Source: Galaxea fascicularis
Lineage: Eukaryota; Cnidaria; Anthozoa; Scleractinia; Euphylliidae
Reading direction: 5' to 3'
Assembly: GCA_948470475.1 (NCBI GenBank)
Contig: OX419336.1
Coordinates: 11,622,895-11,686,894, forward strand
DNA length: 64,000 nucleotides
Shown: in pieces, positions 43,901 to 59,300 of the stretch
Layout of the letters: every line of letters begins with the position of its first letter
Numbering within the stretch: the first letter of the stretch is position 1
The notes under the pieces: model-generated
Seen by the model: the letters and a program-made list of their open reading frames with translations, nothing else
Told to the model about the DNA's origin: nothing
The model's database searches: none
Position numbers and translations under genes: made by a program

Positions 43901-46900
43901 CAAAAATTTGCAAATGAAATTTAATGCAAAAAAATGTAATGTAAGCAGACAGAAACCGCAAAACAGCAAAAAATGTTTTCACGTGACCAAAATTTGAAAC
44001 CAACGGTCCGTGAAGTGGGCTGAAAAGAAGCCCCTGTTCACGGACGTCTGAGATGGATAGTAATTTTCATATATTGAATTGTTCAGTTTAGCCACTCTTC
44101 CAATACAGCTTAAGGCCATTAATGCACATGACCCACATCCCCAGCCGACGAGCTCTGAAATTGACAGCCCCCTCATTACTTGTAGGACTTAACTTGATAG
44201 CCACGTGTCACCCCAATCCCGTTACCATAGTTCCGTCATCAGCTGGTAAGGAATGCCATGAAATGTTTTGCCGCTTTACTTGTTTTGTTGCATCGTTTTT
44301 TCGAACAGGACCGGTTGGTGATTGACATTTAGTCCTATGCTTGATTGACGTGCACTTGGTGATTCCATTAGCAGGTGTTTTGTAGTCTCTTTCATTATAT
44401 ATCACTAGAAGAGAGCTCAAGAGAACTCATCCGAAGGTGTCCGTACGTTCGAATTGGAATTTGAAAATGTTGGTTTTTGAAGAGAGGTGAAAACAGGAAT
44501 ACCCGGAGAAAAACCTCTTGGAGCAGAGTGAAGAACCAACAAACTCAACCCACTTATGGCGTCGAGTGAGTTGGTTGGAGGCGAGTGGTCTCACCACTGC
44601 ACCATCCCTGCTCAAAAAACAATTTACAGTACAAGAATTCCGTAGTAGGCTTACTACCCCATACACTGCGTGATGATAATTACTGATGTACACATGGAAA
44701 AAAAAAGGTCAAACAGATATTCTTGTTGTATACCATGTTCAACACCACATAATATTACCATTCTTGCCAGACCATGACAGCACCTCTACAACACTACTAG
44801 ACAGTACAACAAAATGGGTGAAACATGAGAAAACTACTAACAATGAGGGCATTGGAAGCACAGACACTGTGGAATCCATGATAAAAAGATGCGAACTGTT
44901 GGTAAATTGACTTGTTCAGTAGATAGTCCACATAGAGATTCACGTATTCTGAAAAAGACACAGGAACAAAACGGTAAATAATATTATAGTAGTTAACTTG
45001 ATAAAGACGACATTCTGAATGTAAAAGAGGGATTTAACTCTCAAGCCCCAAAGAGTGACCAATGTCCAATTTCTCCTTATAGTAAAACTGACAGGGCTCG
45101 AAAGAACAGCTAGTCAACGGACAATGTCCGGTCAGAATTGGCTATTGACCGGCCAAGTCAATGAATTGTCGGACATGTTGTCCAGTCATTTGCGCTTTTA
45201 ATAAAATTTAATTTTGAGCTATTTGATTATCACGAGAGACATTATAAAAAGATTTTGCCGTCATACGCTCACGTTCTCGAGAAAACCTAAAATTTGGTCA
45301 TTTCACGTTGTTGTTTTGCAGAGGACGGTAAACAAATGTACCGAAATGTAAAACGCACGTGCAGGGCGTGAGCAACAACTAACAAAGGTTTTGATTGTTC
45401 AACAAATTCTCCTCATCATTACCATAGGAAATGTATGGAGAACATTGTGGAGAATACAGATGCTGATATTAGAGTTTAAAGGGTAACGCGTTCCTGAGTG
45501 TATCGACTTAGCAGAACATCTTCGCCTTTATTTTTTCACCTTCATTACAACAGTGCAATTGCATTTTCAATTTATGCATAAGTCTTTGACTGTAAAAGGA
45601 AAAGGTGAATTGTTTGCCTAAACGCCCGAGTCTGGTGCCTAAAGTGACACAAGGTGGATGCAGTATTTGGGTCATCAACAAATTTTTGTCTCATTTGACA
45701 TATATTCCGCAACCAAGAATTGACTGTTTTTCAACAACTGTTATGAGTTTGGATACTAATTTAAAAACGTTGTTAATAAACGCAAAATTATAAGTCATAT
45801 AAAATTATTATGATTAAGATGGAATGTGTCCCTTTATTTCTTGGAGTTCGATTATTTAGATTTTATTCTCGACACACAAAACTAAAAAAGCGAAAGGCGA
45901 ATGGCAAAACTAAAATAATAATTATAATAAACTCTAAATCAACTCAAATCAAATCAAATGTTGATTTTTGAGGAGAGAGGAAAACCGGAGTACCCAGAGA
46001 AAAACCTCTCGGAGCAGAGTAGAGAACCAACAAACTCAGCCCACTTATGACGCTGATTGCGGGAATCGAACCCAGGACACATTGGTGGAAGACGAGCGCT
46101 CTCACCACTCACTGCGCCAACCCTGCTCCCTGATTCTTGGATAATATAACTTAAGTGGATTTCCTAACCTAATCACTCTCTCCGTTAGTTAAGCTAACCA
46201 TTGAGCTAGCTAATCGTACAATGCACACAATGGTCTCCTTCCCAGCGACCTCAGTTCTGTTTATAATGTGAAAGACCCAAGCAAAAGTAGTACCGGTACT
46301 TGGTCTTATCACAACTTTGGTAACACGTCCAAGCTGCTTACTTTAACTGCCATAAAGTTCAGTGTGTCATGATAGAATGTTTACCACAACATATCTACTA
46401 AGAGCATAATGACACTTCAAGACAAGTTTCACATTCAAACGAGTAGGTCAGCACGTAAGGTGAATTTACCTTGTCTGTTTTGTTTTGTGACTGTAATTTT
46501 ATCACCTTTGGGCTTCAGACAGTGAGTGACAACTTCGCCAAAAATAGTGTACGAAATCTGAAAAATGAACAATCAAGAATGGCATTTACTATGTACAGGT
46601 GTCGAAGAGAGCAAAGCTAAATAAACAGCTGCTACTGATGTAGAACTTGATAACTGGTAAATTAGAGTATAAGACATAGAAAAACTTCTAGAAAACCTTT
46701 GCGATAATTACTGTTACTGCTAAGAAAAGTATATGTTCACAAACTGATAACTAACCTGAAAAGTTTGACAAAGATCTCCTTCCACATCACCCTCATACTC
46801 TAAGAGCTCCTTGAGACCTCGTCCGAGATCCTAAAGAAAATTGTGGCACTCTTTTGAGAATATAAACTTCCTGTAAGCATTCCGTGTACTATCTCACCAG

Positions 46901-49900
46901 CAGGTTTAACCAAGAGAACACAACGTCAAACTAAAATGTGAAAGCGCGAAGAAAGGACTGAACACAACAACTGGGGCTAAATTTGCCATTCTGCTATTGG
47001 TCATCTCGGTTTTTAAATTTGCGTGTGCTGCCATCACTGTCGCCACATTGCCTTTGTACGCAAGTCAGAGGATGACAGTAACTTTGAATGAATGTCACGT
47101 AGCAGTACTGTGCACTGTGGTGATCTTTCTGTTTTCTTTACTTCATCACATTTTGCACTACGAACATAGGCTACCTTCGAAATATCAAAATTCAGTTGAT
47201 AGCAAGACCCAAAGGACAACAACAATCGAAACAAATTGCAAAGAATGTGAAAGATAATTAACATAACTTTGGGCGCGTTCCATTCGACCAAAATTTCAGT
47301 AAATTCCGGTAGAAGATCGAATGGGACAGAAAGTTTCTGGAAGCTCGTTTCGAAATTTCGCTCAACCCCTCGCGGTTGTCCGAATTTTCCGGAAATTTGG
47401 AAATTCCTGAAATTTTAAGTTTCGTTTGACATTCCCACTTGGGATGACTCGGACTTAGTTCCTCCAGCCGTGAATGTTGCCCGACCAAAGCTTACAAGAT
47501 GGCGGAGTTACCAAACCTTTTATTGTTGTTCCGTGTGTTTCTTCACGTCTGACGATTGGGTCTGCTTTTCTGGAGGAATGACTTGTCGCCCAGACAGACT
47601 TTCTGTGGGTATTTGCCCATTTTGCATGATTTCTCGCGAGAGAAGTTCGCAAGTTTCTCTCGTCATACGGAAATGTTGGTTGAATTGGTCAGGGAAATAT
47701 CTCGGAAGCGTTAGCTCAAAATAATCGTTAAGGCTATTAAATTTCTTCGCATAAAGCAACATACGGCAGTAAAGACAACCACTTCATCATAATCCTCAAG
47801 AATATCGCTGAGTCAATGAAAATCATTGAGTAGTCCAAAACCTAAGGTCTCAAGGTCCACCATTTTAAATCTTGGTGGGAAATGAACGAGATCGGTTCAA
47901 AGAGATGGAAACACTGTTGAGTGTTCCATTCAACATGCGAAGATTCCGGAAATTTTGGTCGAATGGAACGCGCCCTTCTCCTGGTACTGTGCATATTAAT
48001 TATGAAACAGTCAAAATTCCATTCCATTGTTGGGGATCAACTTCAAACCTTACAAGCCACTGAAGATCAAATTTTCACTTGCAATCTTGGAAATTTGACA
48101 CAGATTGACCATATTATATTAAGCCTTACTGGCATAGTCTCCATCAGATCCTGAAGTCCTAACTGTGCCAAACCAACAGTGGCCTGAGGATCATGAAATG
48201 GAACAACAGCTGGACTCAGAAGCTTTTTGTAGCAGCATGGTGGAAATCGAATGTCTAAAATAATGCTGTTGTACACAGCTAAACCCATCAGCTATGGTCC
48301 TGTTAAGAAACTGTACGCAAAATCCTCACACACATTATTCATTCAAAGGACAAAATTATGTTTCTTGATATTTGTCTTAACATCAATTCTCCACTTGCCT
48401 AAGTCCAAGCCACTCCATCCCCACTCCATCCCCTTGGAATTTCCATTGACCTTCTATGTTCATGAAATCGGAGCTGTCAATAGCTTTTGAAAAAGGTGGG
48501 ATATTCAAAAAATAACCGGGGATTCTAGTTGCTGTAGGGAAGTCAACATGCTGATTTTATATCAAAGCAACCGGGCCGGGGATATACCTCAACATTAAAT
48601 CCGAGGGGAAAATCCCCGGTTTTCGGCCCTTAATGACAGCCCTGTCTCAAATGTCTATTTGACCCTAAGTCTTTGTTTTGCTTTGATAAAGTAATTAATG
48701 TAACTGGCTATGAAAGAAAATAACAAGGGCAAGGCAACAAGGACTTTCAAAACTTTTCAACCAACCTCAACCATTACAACCATTACAATTGCGTACATGG
48801 CTGAAGCACCATGCATATGGCAAAGGATACAACACCAACTAAGTTGAATTCTGAGTCATTATCCATGCATGTCTTGCTGAACCAGTATGTTCTAGACTTC
48901 TCGTTGTAAGTGAACATACCTGTAAAGAAATGCAATGAAATATTCCGTGTAAAACAGCGTCCATAGCTGATGAACCTCGGACCCACATTTAATTTGGTAC
49001 ATCCCAGGGGCTAATGCCCTCTACCACGTGTCCATAGTGTCCAATATGTCGCTTCACCTTACCAAAACACATTAATTTGTGTGTTCTTTGTCAAGAAAGG
49101 CTGCAGACTAGAAACAGGAAGTTTGTGGAAGAGCTATTAGAAAATGGCTACAATTTCAGTGCTGGAATTGGAAAGAGAAATTCAAGCAAGTTCAAGTGAG
49201 CAGCAATCAACCAGTTACTTGAAGACCAGTCAGCAAGACAAAGTATCTTCTTATTTATTTATTTATTTATTTATTTATAAGCATTTAGGAAATACATCCA
49301 TGGTGCAACAACAAGAGGACACAAAGTCCCTTACAAAGGTCGACCTCCAGTGGTTAGACAGGCCAGCCCTAGGGGTGGTCACAGCCGGGGTTCGTTACGT
49401 CCCTCCTGGTTCTTTGACGTGCCACAGAATCAATTGTGAAGAGTTGTGAGACGGGACCTCCGGTTTACCGTCCTTGTCCGAGAAGACTAGAAAGGCTTAC
49501 CATTTGCAGATGTCATTGCAAAGGAAGCACTTTCTCCTCAGACCCTGAGTGTTGGTCCGGCCGGGGCTTGAACCTTCCACCTCCCATACGGTAGTCCGGC
49601 ACTCTAACAACTGGGCCAACCGGTCGGCGAGAAACGACTAGACTATGCGAGATTTTTTTTATTGGAAGGAACTCACCAAACTCAGGTCTAAATATTTTTC
49701 TGATCAGCAGAAGGAACCACTCCTTTGTTAATCCACCCATGTCCAAACCTGGTTCACCGGCAAAGGTCACTTTGAGTTTCTTTTTCAAGTCTGTCTGCTT
49801 GCGGGAAATCTAGAGAACAATCATACAGTACGTTGTCATGGCAATAGGCCATTTCCGAATTACCTTAAGCCTCTTTTTTAAAGTGATTGTAGGTGCTCAC

Positions 49901-50312
49901 AGGGCTCGAGGCTAATTTTTCAGCTTACTAGCCCAGTGACTAGTGCACATGTTTTGTGCTAAAATTTTCACCGGCCAAAATGGCTAGTGAAGCGGAAAGC
50001 CTACTAGCCACAACGGAATTTTTACTAGTCTGTTGTTAGCAAGCTACCGTTAGTCTCGAACCCTGTGCTCATCCTTTCATATGCAAATGAATTTTCATTC
50101 ACACGCAAATTAAACTCATTTTCATATGTTAATGAGAACTGATTTGGATATGAAAGGATGAACACCTACACTCGCTTTGAAAAAGAGGCCTGAGGAAATT
50201 CGGAAATGGCCTATTGCAGACTGTTTGTAAATTAAGTTATATGTCAAAAATATCTCCTGTCATTCTCTCCAATATTGTGAGCAAACTTGTTTCAATAGAA
50301 GAATAAAGGGGA

Positions 50313-50344
<32 letters not shown>

Positions 50345-53300
50345 CAGGGGAGATGTACACAAAATGTTTGGTTTTATCAACAGAGTTTCGAGCGTCAGCC
50401 CTTCGTCAGAGTGAATCGAGGAATTATGGGTTGTGTGTAGTTTATATAGTGGAGAAGAAGCTACGCTATTGGTGGTAACACGGCAACAAGAAATATAGGA
50501 ATATATTAATTTAATGAAAAGCGTTCGTTAATACCGTTAAACACCACAAACGATAAGGATGACAGAATCCAATTCACCCTCACTTTCCATCCTCATAATC
50601 ACGCAGTCAAAAGTATCATTTTTAATAACTTTAAATTACTCCAAAGTAATCCCGAGACTGGTAGAATCTTTTCGCAACCTCCACTAATTTCATTCAAACG
50701 CGACTTAGTTAAAAGCGCACTGAACACTTATGAGCAACCCGGCACTTTTAAATGCGCACACTCACGATGCAAAACTTGTCCTTTTATTCTTAACACTAGC
50801 AAAATATCGGGACCTAAGCGATCTGTTAAGATCACCAGTTCAGGGTATCAAGTGACAAATGACACTTAGAAAATAGGAATGACAGTGGCCAAAAAATTGG
50901 AAATAAATAGGAATTCTCACCCCAAAATAGGAAAAAATAGGAGGATTTCTTTGAGTTCTATCCCCTAAACACTCCCAACAGCAACTCTGTTCCACAACCC
51001 AACGCTTAAATATTTAACAGGCACCATGGCATACATCCACAATTCATTGTCGTATAAACAAAAACAAGTGTTACCACCTGTGTTACCGAGCATAACTCAT
51101 CCCACAACAATTATCAGATTCCAAATTTCATTAGATACTTCACAAGATGATGATTTATTAGTCCTTTAAAACTGTGAGAATGATAAGCAACAATATTTTT
51201 TTTGACAAACTGAAACAATATCAAAGTTCACTGTCACCAAATGTATGTCTTCCTCACAATAAAAGCCAGCCACGGCTTTTGAACATCAACAATCAAAAGC
51301 ACTGAGAAAGTCTGGGCACGAGTTTCAAAGAAATCACTCTAAAGGCGTCAAACTGGTCTTTTTTTGACATGAAGTTTCAGTTTTTTTGTAGAATTTATTA
51401 ATTTTACTGGCAATTTTATTTCAAATATTTCAAAATGATTCTGTGTACCTAGTAAGACCCTAAAAAAATAGGAGGCAGGCCACAAAACAGGAAAAAATAG
51501 GAACTTGACACCCTGCCACTTTTTTCACATGTACCTCCGCAAATGTCATTTATTGCATAACTTGTGCTATGCAACGAGTTATACATTGGAGAGACAGGAA
51601 GACTAGGTGATTGATTCCACGAACATGCTAACAAAACTCATTTCCACAAGAACGGTTTAAATTTGCACTTAACCTCTTTAAACTGAGGGGTTTTTGAACT
51701 CGGAAAATGGCCTATTATATGTTGGTTACTCACCTCATTCAATGAATCAGATATCAAGTGAGAGCGCCGCACTTTGATGTTGAGAAACAGCATTCCCATG
51801 TCTGGCATCTCTCTCCTTTGAACTTTTGCAACAAGACTTTTCTGTTCAGAAAAAGAAAACAAAGAACAGCTTGTTGATTAAAATACGCGACTTACTGATA
51901 TGCTGAACTTCAATTTAAAGGTCATTAAAAGCCACAATATTCAGAATGAGAGAAAATTGAATCATACCTATTTTATTATTACATCTTTCCTTCATTTACA
52001 ATGCCTAGAATACACTATCTTACCTCACTCTCACTGTAAATATGCCACCTTTTGACTTACAGATCCAAGCCGTATGCAGGACATTATCATATGCCAAACC
52101 TACTACCACTTACTGATCGAGTTCGAGGTCCGTTGTAAGTTACGGATCAAGTTTTTTGGCTTATGGCCCAAGCGCGAAGCAAGAGGGCCATAAATCAACG
52201 GGAAAAAAGTGCATCCGTAACTTATAGTACAGACCGAGAAAACGAGGTCAGTAAGATATTTATTTTATCCAAGTCCAAATTCCAAGTCAAACTTTGAACT
52301 TTTTTCTCCATAGTTTTTCTTTTTTTTGTAATATCTCTTTGCTAAATTTAGCACAATTTGTAACATACAACTGTAAATGTAGTGTTTGTATATTGTATTG
52401 TTCCAATAAAGTGTTATATCTGGATCTGACGTTAATCAGGCATGCAGGAAAGGAAACTTTGAAATATAGAGGGCCATACAGTAGAATTAGGCCCAAAAAA
52501 TTGACCAATCACAGCACTCGTACTAACTGGAAAATACAATAAATGTAGATTAATGGCCTGGTTTACATGAATCTCTTGCAGCTCAGTGGTAGAGCACTTT
52601 TAAAATTAGTAATGGAAGGGTGACCAGTCAACTTTTTTTGGGAGAACTTGAAATTTTTTTTTTAGCAGGAAATGTGCATCGTAGCAAATATGTGTTATGA
52701 TGCAATTGCCTGACTGTAACCTGTAACACTTGATATCCTGTCAGCATGATAACGTCTAAACAGAGCTGAATTCTTACCCTGGCCATCACAATCATTTGTG
52801 ACTCTGAATCCTTCTGCATAATGAAGCGCTTGGCTGCAAGGCTCAGAATGAAGGGGTACTGACAGAAAGAGAACTTGCTATAACAAGGAAAAACACATAA
52901 AAAAGACCACAATCAGCTTGGAATTAGATGTTAAGCAGCACTTAGTATGTGCAAGATTTTAATCAGTGCTTGAACACTTTTTACTAACCCAGGGTTTGCT
53001 GCTGGGTTCTGCCATGAATAATACTCATTCATGAGATCAATATGATCCAGGGACTGATTGTAAAAAAACGTATGGTTCACAAGAGGAGGAACAAACAGCC
53101 AGTTGGATGCATCTGATGAGTAAAAAGTAATAAATTAAATACAATACAAATCAGATGCACATTCAGTGTTAACGTAAGCACTAAAATATTTGTACATGTA
53201 TCCAGTAATGTATTAATCAATCATTTGTTAAACACCTAATGATAAAAATAAGCGAAAGAAGTTTTACACAACGTTTCGATGACTCCATGTCATCATTATT

Positions 53301-56300
53301 CTCTGTTCACTTGAAAATGATGACATGGAGTCATCGAAACGTTGTATAAAACTTCTTTCGCTTATTTTTATCATTAGATGTTTAACTAAATCTAATCTTA
53401 TTCAGTCATTTGCTAACAGGCGTTTTGGCCAATTCCTAATCACAAGTCTGAAAAGTCCTTTAAAGTCTAGCAAAACATGTAATTAAAACATTTAGCACAG
53501 TTTTCATAACAGTGAGACACAACACTGGACTAAACATCAGTAAAACAAGTAAATGTGTACTAGACATGCAGGGTGTACAATTCACAACAATTAAATGACT
53601 TGGTTTAAAATATATTTTCTTCCACAAAAAAAACATTTAGGTTTAATAAATTATGCTGAAACTAACACTATTGCATGTTAATCATTATCAATAACCATGA
53701 GATAATTTTTGAACTTTAATTTGTCCGACATTAAGCTAAATAAACTAAAAATTGTATTTTATTTAAAATTGGCTAGACAAGCTTTGAATGATTGGTGGTC
53801 TTAGTCATTAACATTAGTTACAAACAATGACAAGTTATTATCAGTTATCAACAAAACATGTCAAGCATTTACTACAATAATATTATTTTAACAACAGTTA
53901 AGCCAAACTCTGGACTAAACATCAGAATACATGAAGTACACCCTGTTGTGCAACAATTTAATGAAAAATAAATAAAACGTTCTTCCACAGAAAGCGACAT
54001 TTAGGTATTGGCTATTTGCATAATTTTAAAATTTAGTTGTCGTAAGTTCAAATTAATTTAGAAAAATTAATGTTATTTTAAAAGCCACACAAGCTTTGAC
54101 TGACTGGTGATCTTCAACATTTTTAAGTACACCATCAATGATGTCAAGTTAAAACTCGTACGTTTATCATAAATGCTATCAACTTAAATTTAAATTTATT
54201 AGCAGGATAATAGCATACTTAATAATGCTAGAACTTTAACAGCCGAGGGAATCCACCAAGTACATTTCTCATCAGGAGGAAGTTCATTGGATTTTGTCGG
54301 AAACAGACGGACACTAATGAACTTGGGGAAAAGAGAAAACTCAGTTTAACAAGTCTGAATAAAATACAATTCAAGATTCATATAACAACTGGCAAATCCA
54401 AGAACCATGAACACTTTGATTTGATTTTGACATTTCCCATTATGCAGCAACAAATCAGAAGTGACATGAAACCATGAATTAATTATCACCATTACTGTTT
54501 GTGGTTTAGTTTAATTCTCACAATTGACACTAACACTCCATAAATATTTCTAGTGTTCACGGTTTTTGGATTTTCACAGTTTTTCTTTTGAATGATTACA
54601 TGCATGTATGATAGGCTACATTTGAAATGTAAAAATTCAGCTTGGTAGCGAGGCCCAGAGACTAAAACAAAGGAAAATGAAAGTCATGTAAATCATCTTT
54701 CACATTCCTTGCTAGATTCATTTCTATAGTTTTTGTCTTCTGGGCATTGCTATCAGTTCTGAAAAATCATTTCAAAAGTAGTCTACTGCCATCCATTCTC
54801 AAAGTAAAATGAATTCTTATTATTGGTTTGTTTAAAGCTTTGTAATAAAAAATGATTAAGGATAACAACCAACACATTGAAGTGCCATGCATAAACAAGG
54901 CACAGGGCACAGCTAGTATGAGCCGTTAATCTTTATCACAATTTTATTGAATTTAAAGATTTCAAAAAATACAATGTATCTACATTTGCCTGTTCATATT
55001 TTTAATAATCATCAGAATCCAACTGTTTCGATATTAATTTATCTCTTAGCACTGGATGAGGTGAATGAAAAATGAAAGTAATATTAATTTATTTATTACA
55101 GCTTGAGCAATTGTTTACTTTAAATGTCCAAATTGCTGACAAAACTTTCCATTATTACAAGTATTTGAGAACTTTAACAGGGCTTAAAAAAAAACCCTAA
55201 AGGGTAACAGTTCATAATTTTGTAACAGTACCAAAAAAAGTACCTTTTGTTACTTACATTACAATAATTTATTATAAATTATTGTAACTCTGAGACAAAA
55301 TTCATACTTTAAATACAGAAACCTGTACCTGTTCTACTCTTGTTATGATGGCTTTAAACGCTTTGACAGGAAGTCTAGAAAAAAATAACCAATAACTGAC
55401 TGACTGAGATGAAAATGACAGTAACATACAGCAAAGTACATTTGTATGTGCATAATCATAGGGGGCTAGTTACTACTTACTGAGAGTGAGGTCTTTACGG
55501 GAAAATCTCAAGCTGATTGCGAGGCTTTTTCATAATTATTGATTGAGCGATAATGAGGTCAATACAGCTTGGTTGAGGTTTGAGATTTTCCATAAAGATA
55601 TGAACATTCATGGTTAATAACAGTTGTCTATTATATAACTTTAAAAAAATGGCTAAAATACAGTACAGTACAATACAATACTTTATTTCACCCCATAATT
55701 ACTACAAGAAAAAATAAACAGCAGATGATAGGGGTGCTGGCTGCCCGAAATAACCTAAAAGTTTTATTGTTTTGTTTTTGCATATAATTCATAATTCAGG
55801 CCTGTGGGCATTACAGAAGAATAATGCCCTAGCACTTAGCCAATCAGGGCATGTGTTATATTGGTTACAAGCACCAGAATATATTACAATAACATCATTC
55901 ACAATAATGTACTTCCTTCCCATTGCATGCACCCCCTGTACATGTATTACGAAAAGGTGAAATTCACAGTTTTAAGAGCAGGAATGAACAGAACACTTAC
56001 TATAATTATATGGCTAAATATTATCCCTTAATTAAAGCAAAAACTGGTACTACAATCAACTAGCTACATCACCAAAATTGTATGTAAGCTGGAATACCCA
56101 CAGACATTTAATTGCCTCAAATATCCAGCACAAGTACAACAATCACTGAGAATACTTAACGAGCAAAACAGAAGGGCAAACAACTATCTACGACAGACTT
56201 ATAATTGTACAGATACAGCACGCCCTAAAAGTGTAAGCCTTAAAAAGAGACAGAAGAAATGGTTAAAAAAACTGACCTTCTAAACCAATGAACAAGGAAC

Positions 56301-59300
56301 TGGTGTTCCCCATCAGTAAGAGATGACACTTGTCGAAGCAGGTGAGCAAAGATCACAAAAGTAGCTGATTTGTTAAACTGAGGGTTCTTAAAACAAACAA
56401 AAGGAAGTTCTAATAAGTACCTCAGTCTGTAGTTTGTTACTTTTTTGCATAATTCAAGCTTTATTCCTATATTTCACCTCCTCTTTCTTCTTTGGTTTAA
56501 GTCTAGTTAGTATTATTAAGCAACAAATTATCCTTGAATCTCTTTTGTGTTTGGTATTTTTATAACATTTTCTTCAAATTACTAAAAAAAGAAAACATTT
56601 TTAAATATGAGATGACTACCTTAGGCCGATTTACACAGTCCAATTTGTCGCACGCATCTTGGCATATATCACACAACATAGAACAAAGTTGTGCCATACG
56701 AATGCTGACCCTACAACTTCGCTACGACAAATGCACACAGCCTAAATTTTGTCGTAGGATTTTGAATATGTTTTAAAACCATACGACAGTCATAGGTATA
56801 GGTAATATAGAATGACAAGTGTCGTATACATCTTTTACGATTTTCTGCAAGGTGCGAGCAGCACACGCTACAGAGGTTGCATGCGACAGTAGTAAAGAAA
56901 AATCGTATCATGTAAATTGGCCTTTAGAAAGCATGTGGATCAAGTCTGCTACAAAAATTGATCAGACCTAGCCTCTCATGCAGTCATTCTTAGGGGAGTC
57001 ATATTTCACCTCCTCCCCACAAATGCCTGCCTACCCGAAAGTAACATTCTTTTCCCACAATTTGACACGTGGAGCGTCTGAACCAATTACTAATGAGTTG
57101 TAGTTATAAAACGTACTTCCTTTTAAAAGTCAGCTTTTTGCCCGTTATCACACAATAAAGCCCACCTAAAGAAAAATTATATTGAGGAAAATGTACGAAG
57201 AACCATCCCACATCTCATGTAGAAGTGGGGAATAATATTATTGTTAGAGCAAAACTCGAAAGCCTGAAATTCAAAAGTGTAAAAATCCAGAGAAAGGGGA
57301 GTCGTGTTTGGCCTGACAGAACTTTCTTATCAATGAAATCATGAGAAACGGAAGCGTGTTTGGTCTCTCAACACTTTCCTCTCTACCTCTTAGGAGTTCC
57401 GTCCTTTGAATCGCTAAGACTAACAGAAGATGCCCCGATGTTACATAAATATCTCAATTGACACAACAACCATGGGATGTACCGAGGAAACAGAGAGGCT
57501 ATCGAAGGCTAATGACAAAGCTTTGATGTTAGTGATTTCCAATACCCAGTGCCAGGGCAAAATATGTCGCTCTCTCTCCTCTGTTGAATTTCTGGATTGC
57601 AGACAACTGGAAGTGATTTAAACATGAAATTTTGAATATAGAGCATACAGACAGAGCTAACCACTCGCTTGAAGTCCATCGTTTCCTGGTGTGCAGGTGA
57701 CATCACTTTCCAGATTTCAGTAAGTAAAATGTGATTGGCTTAGCTGCAGGAAAGGAATGTTGCTTTCGGGTAAGCTGGAGTTTGTGGGGAGGAGGTGAAA
57801 TACGACTCCCCTAAAAACGACTGTGTGGGAGGCTAGACGAGACTGAACTCTTATAAAAAGTTTAGGGAGCCCAAAACCTCTGAAATCCAGGGTGACCACT
57901 ATTAAAGTTTGTACAAAAATGTAGATAACTCCTTGTCACCCAAAGATTCAAGCAAGTCTCCAGGGCCCACTGACATTTGCTACAGCTCCTGAAAGTATAC
58001 AAATTCATCATGCAATTGCCATAGCACTATATTCCTTAGTGAAGCATCTGCGCTCAATAACATTTGGTACACATCACTGACTCACTACCACCCTCCCCCC
58101 TGTGGTGTCATGAAAACTGAAACAGTAATCACTAATCTACAGGGGGGAAGGGTCACTCAGAGCTAAATATCCTTCACCTCTATAATAGACTGTCACCCAT
58201 TATGAGGAAAAGGAGACCACTCAATTTACCTGTAACAGTATTGTGTAAGCTCTGAGATCAGTCTTTGTTCTTTGCCTGTAAAGAAAAACAATAGGACAAA
58301 GGCTTTAAAGACAAACCAATGTAGCAATTTACATTAAATCAGAATACATGAATGTAATCAGTGCTTGGATTACTAGGAGGTGAAATAGGCTGCACAATGT
58401 TTGTAGACATTTCAAATCACAGAGAAAAGATGCCTGGCTAAGGGCCTCTTCATATGAGCCCCGTTGACCAGGCTGACCCGGTTTCCGAGACCTCGCAACA
58501 CCCCTAAATCGTTTGTAAAAATTTTGATGTGTTCATATCAGAGGGCGGGCTGGCTCGGTTACCGAGATCTCGGTTTTTCCAACCGGGATCTCGGGAACCA
58601 GGCCGGAAATTTTTGCCATATGAACACTTCAGCCCGGTTACCGGGAGGAAAAAAATACAATGCATTTTCGTGATAGAACGGACATTTTACAACATTACCG
58701 AGATTTTACCTCTCTTTTCTTCGAAAATGAAGCTTGGAATAGTTTCATTTGATAGTTAACGTAAAGTTCAAGGAAATTTGAGGCTGCTTAAACAAAGAAA
58801 ATCAAGAAATTCTGGCCAGGCTTGTTCGTTAGATTTCATGCCTGAATGGTCGTGCCACCAATTTTTGAAATGTTTCATCTCGGAAAGAGGGCTGAAAGTC
58901 GCCATATGAACAGAACCAATTTCATCTCGGTAACCAAGCCAGCCCGGTTAATCGGGCTCATATGAAGAGGTCCTAACAAGACATATAATCACTGCCCACT
59001 CAGCTCAACTCCAAGAGCTCCTGATGGCTGAATGTACAGTCACAAGTTTAAACATGGCCCCACAGTTCTAACTTCCATCTATTGGTTGGGTGGAGGCTGG
59101 ATGAGGGGCTGGCCACCTGTCCCCATAGAAGCCTTATGGTTACTGAAACCAGGAGTCAAACTGGCTGTTGGCCCTCTACTCCCTAGTGGAGCAGGGAACA
59201 AGGTGTTCTGTGTACAATACGAGACATACATGTACAGTGACAGCAGGGTATGAGGTATCCATGGAAATCATGAGTCATTTGATATTCAATTAAACAAATA

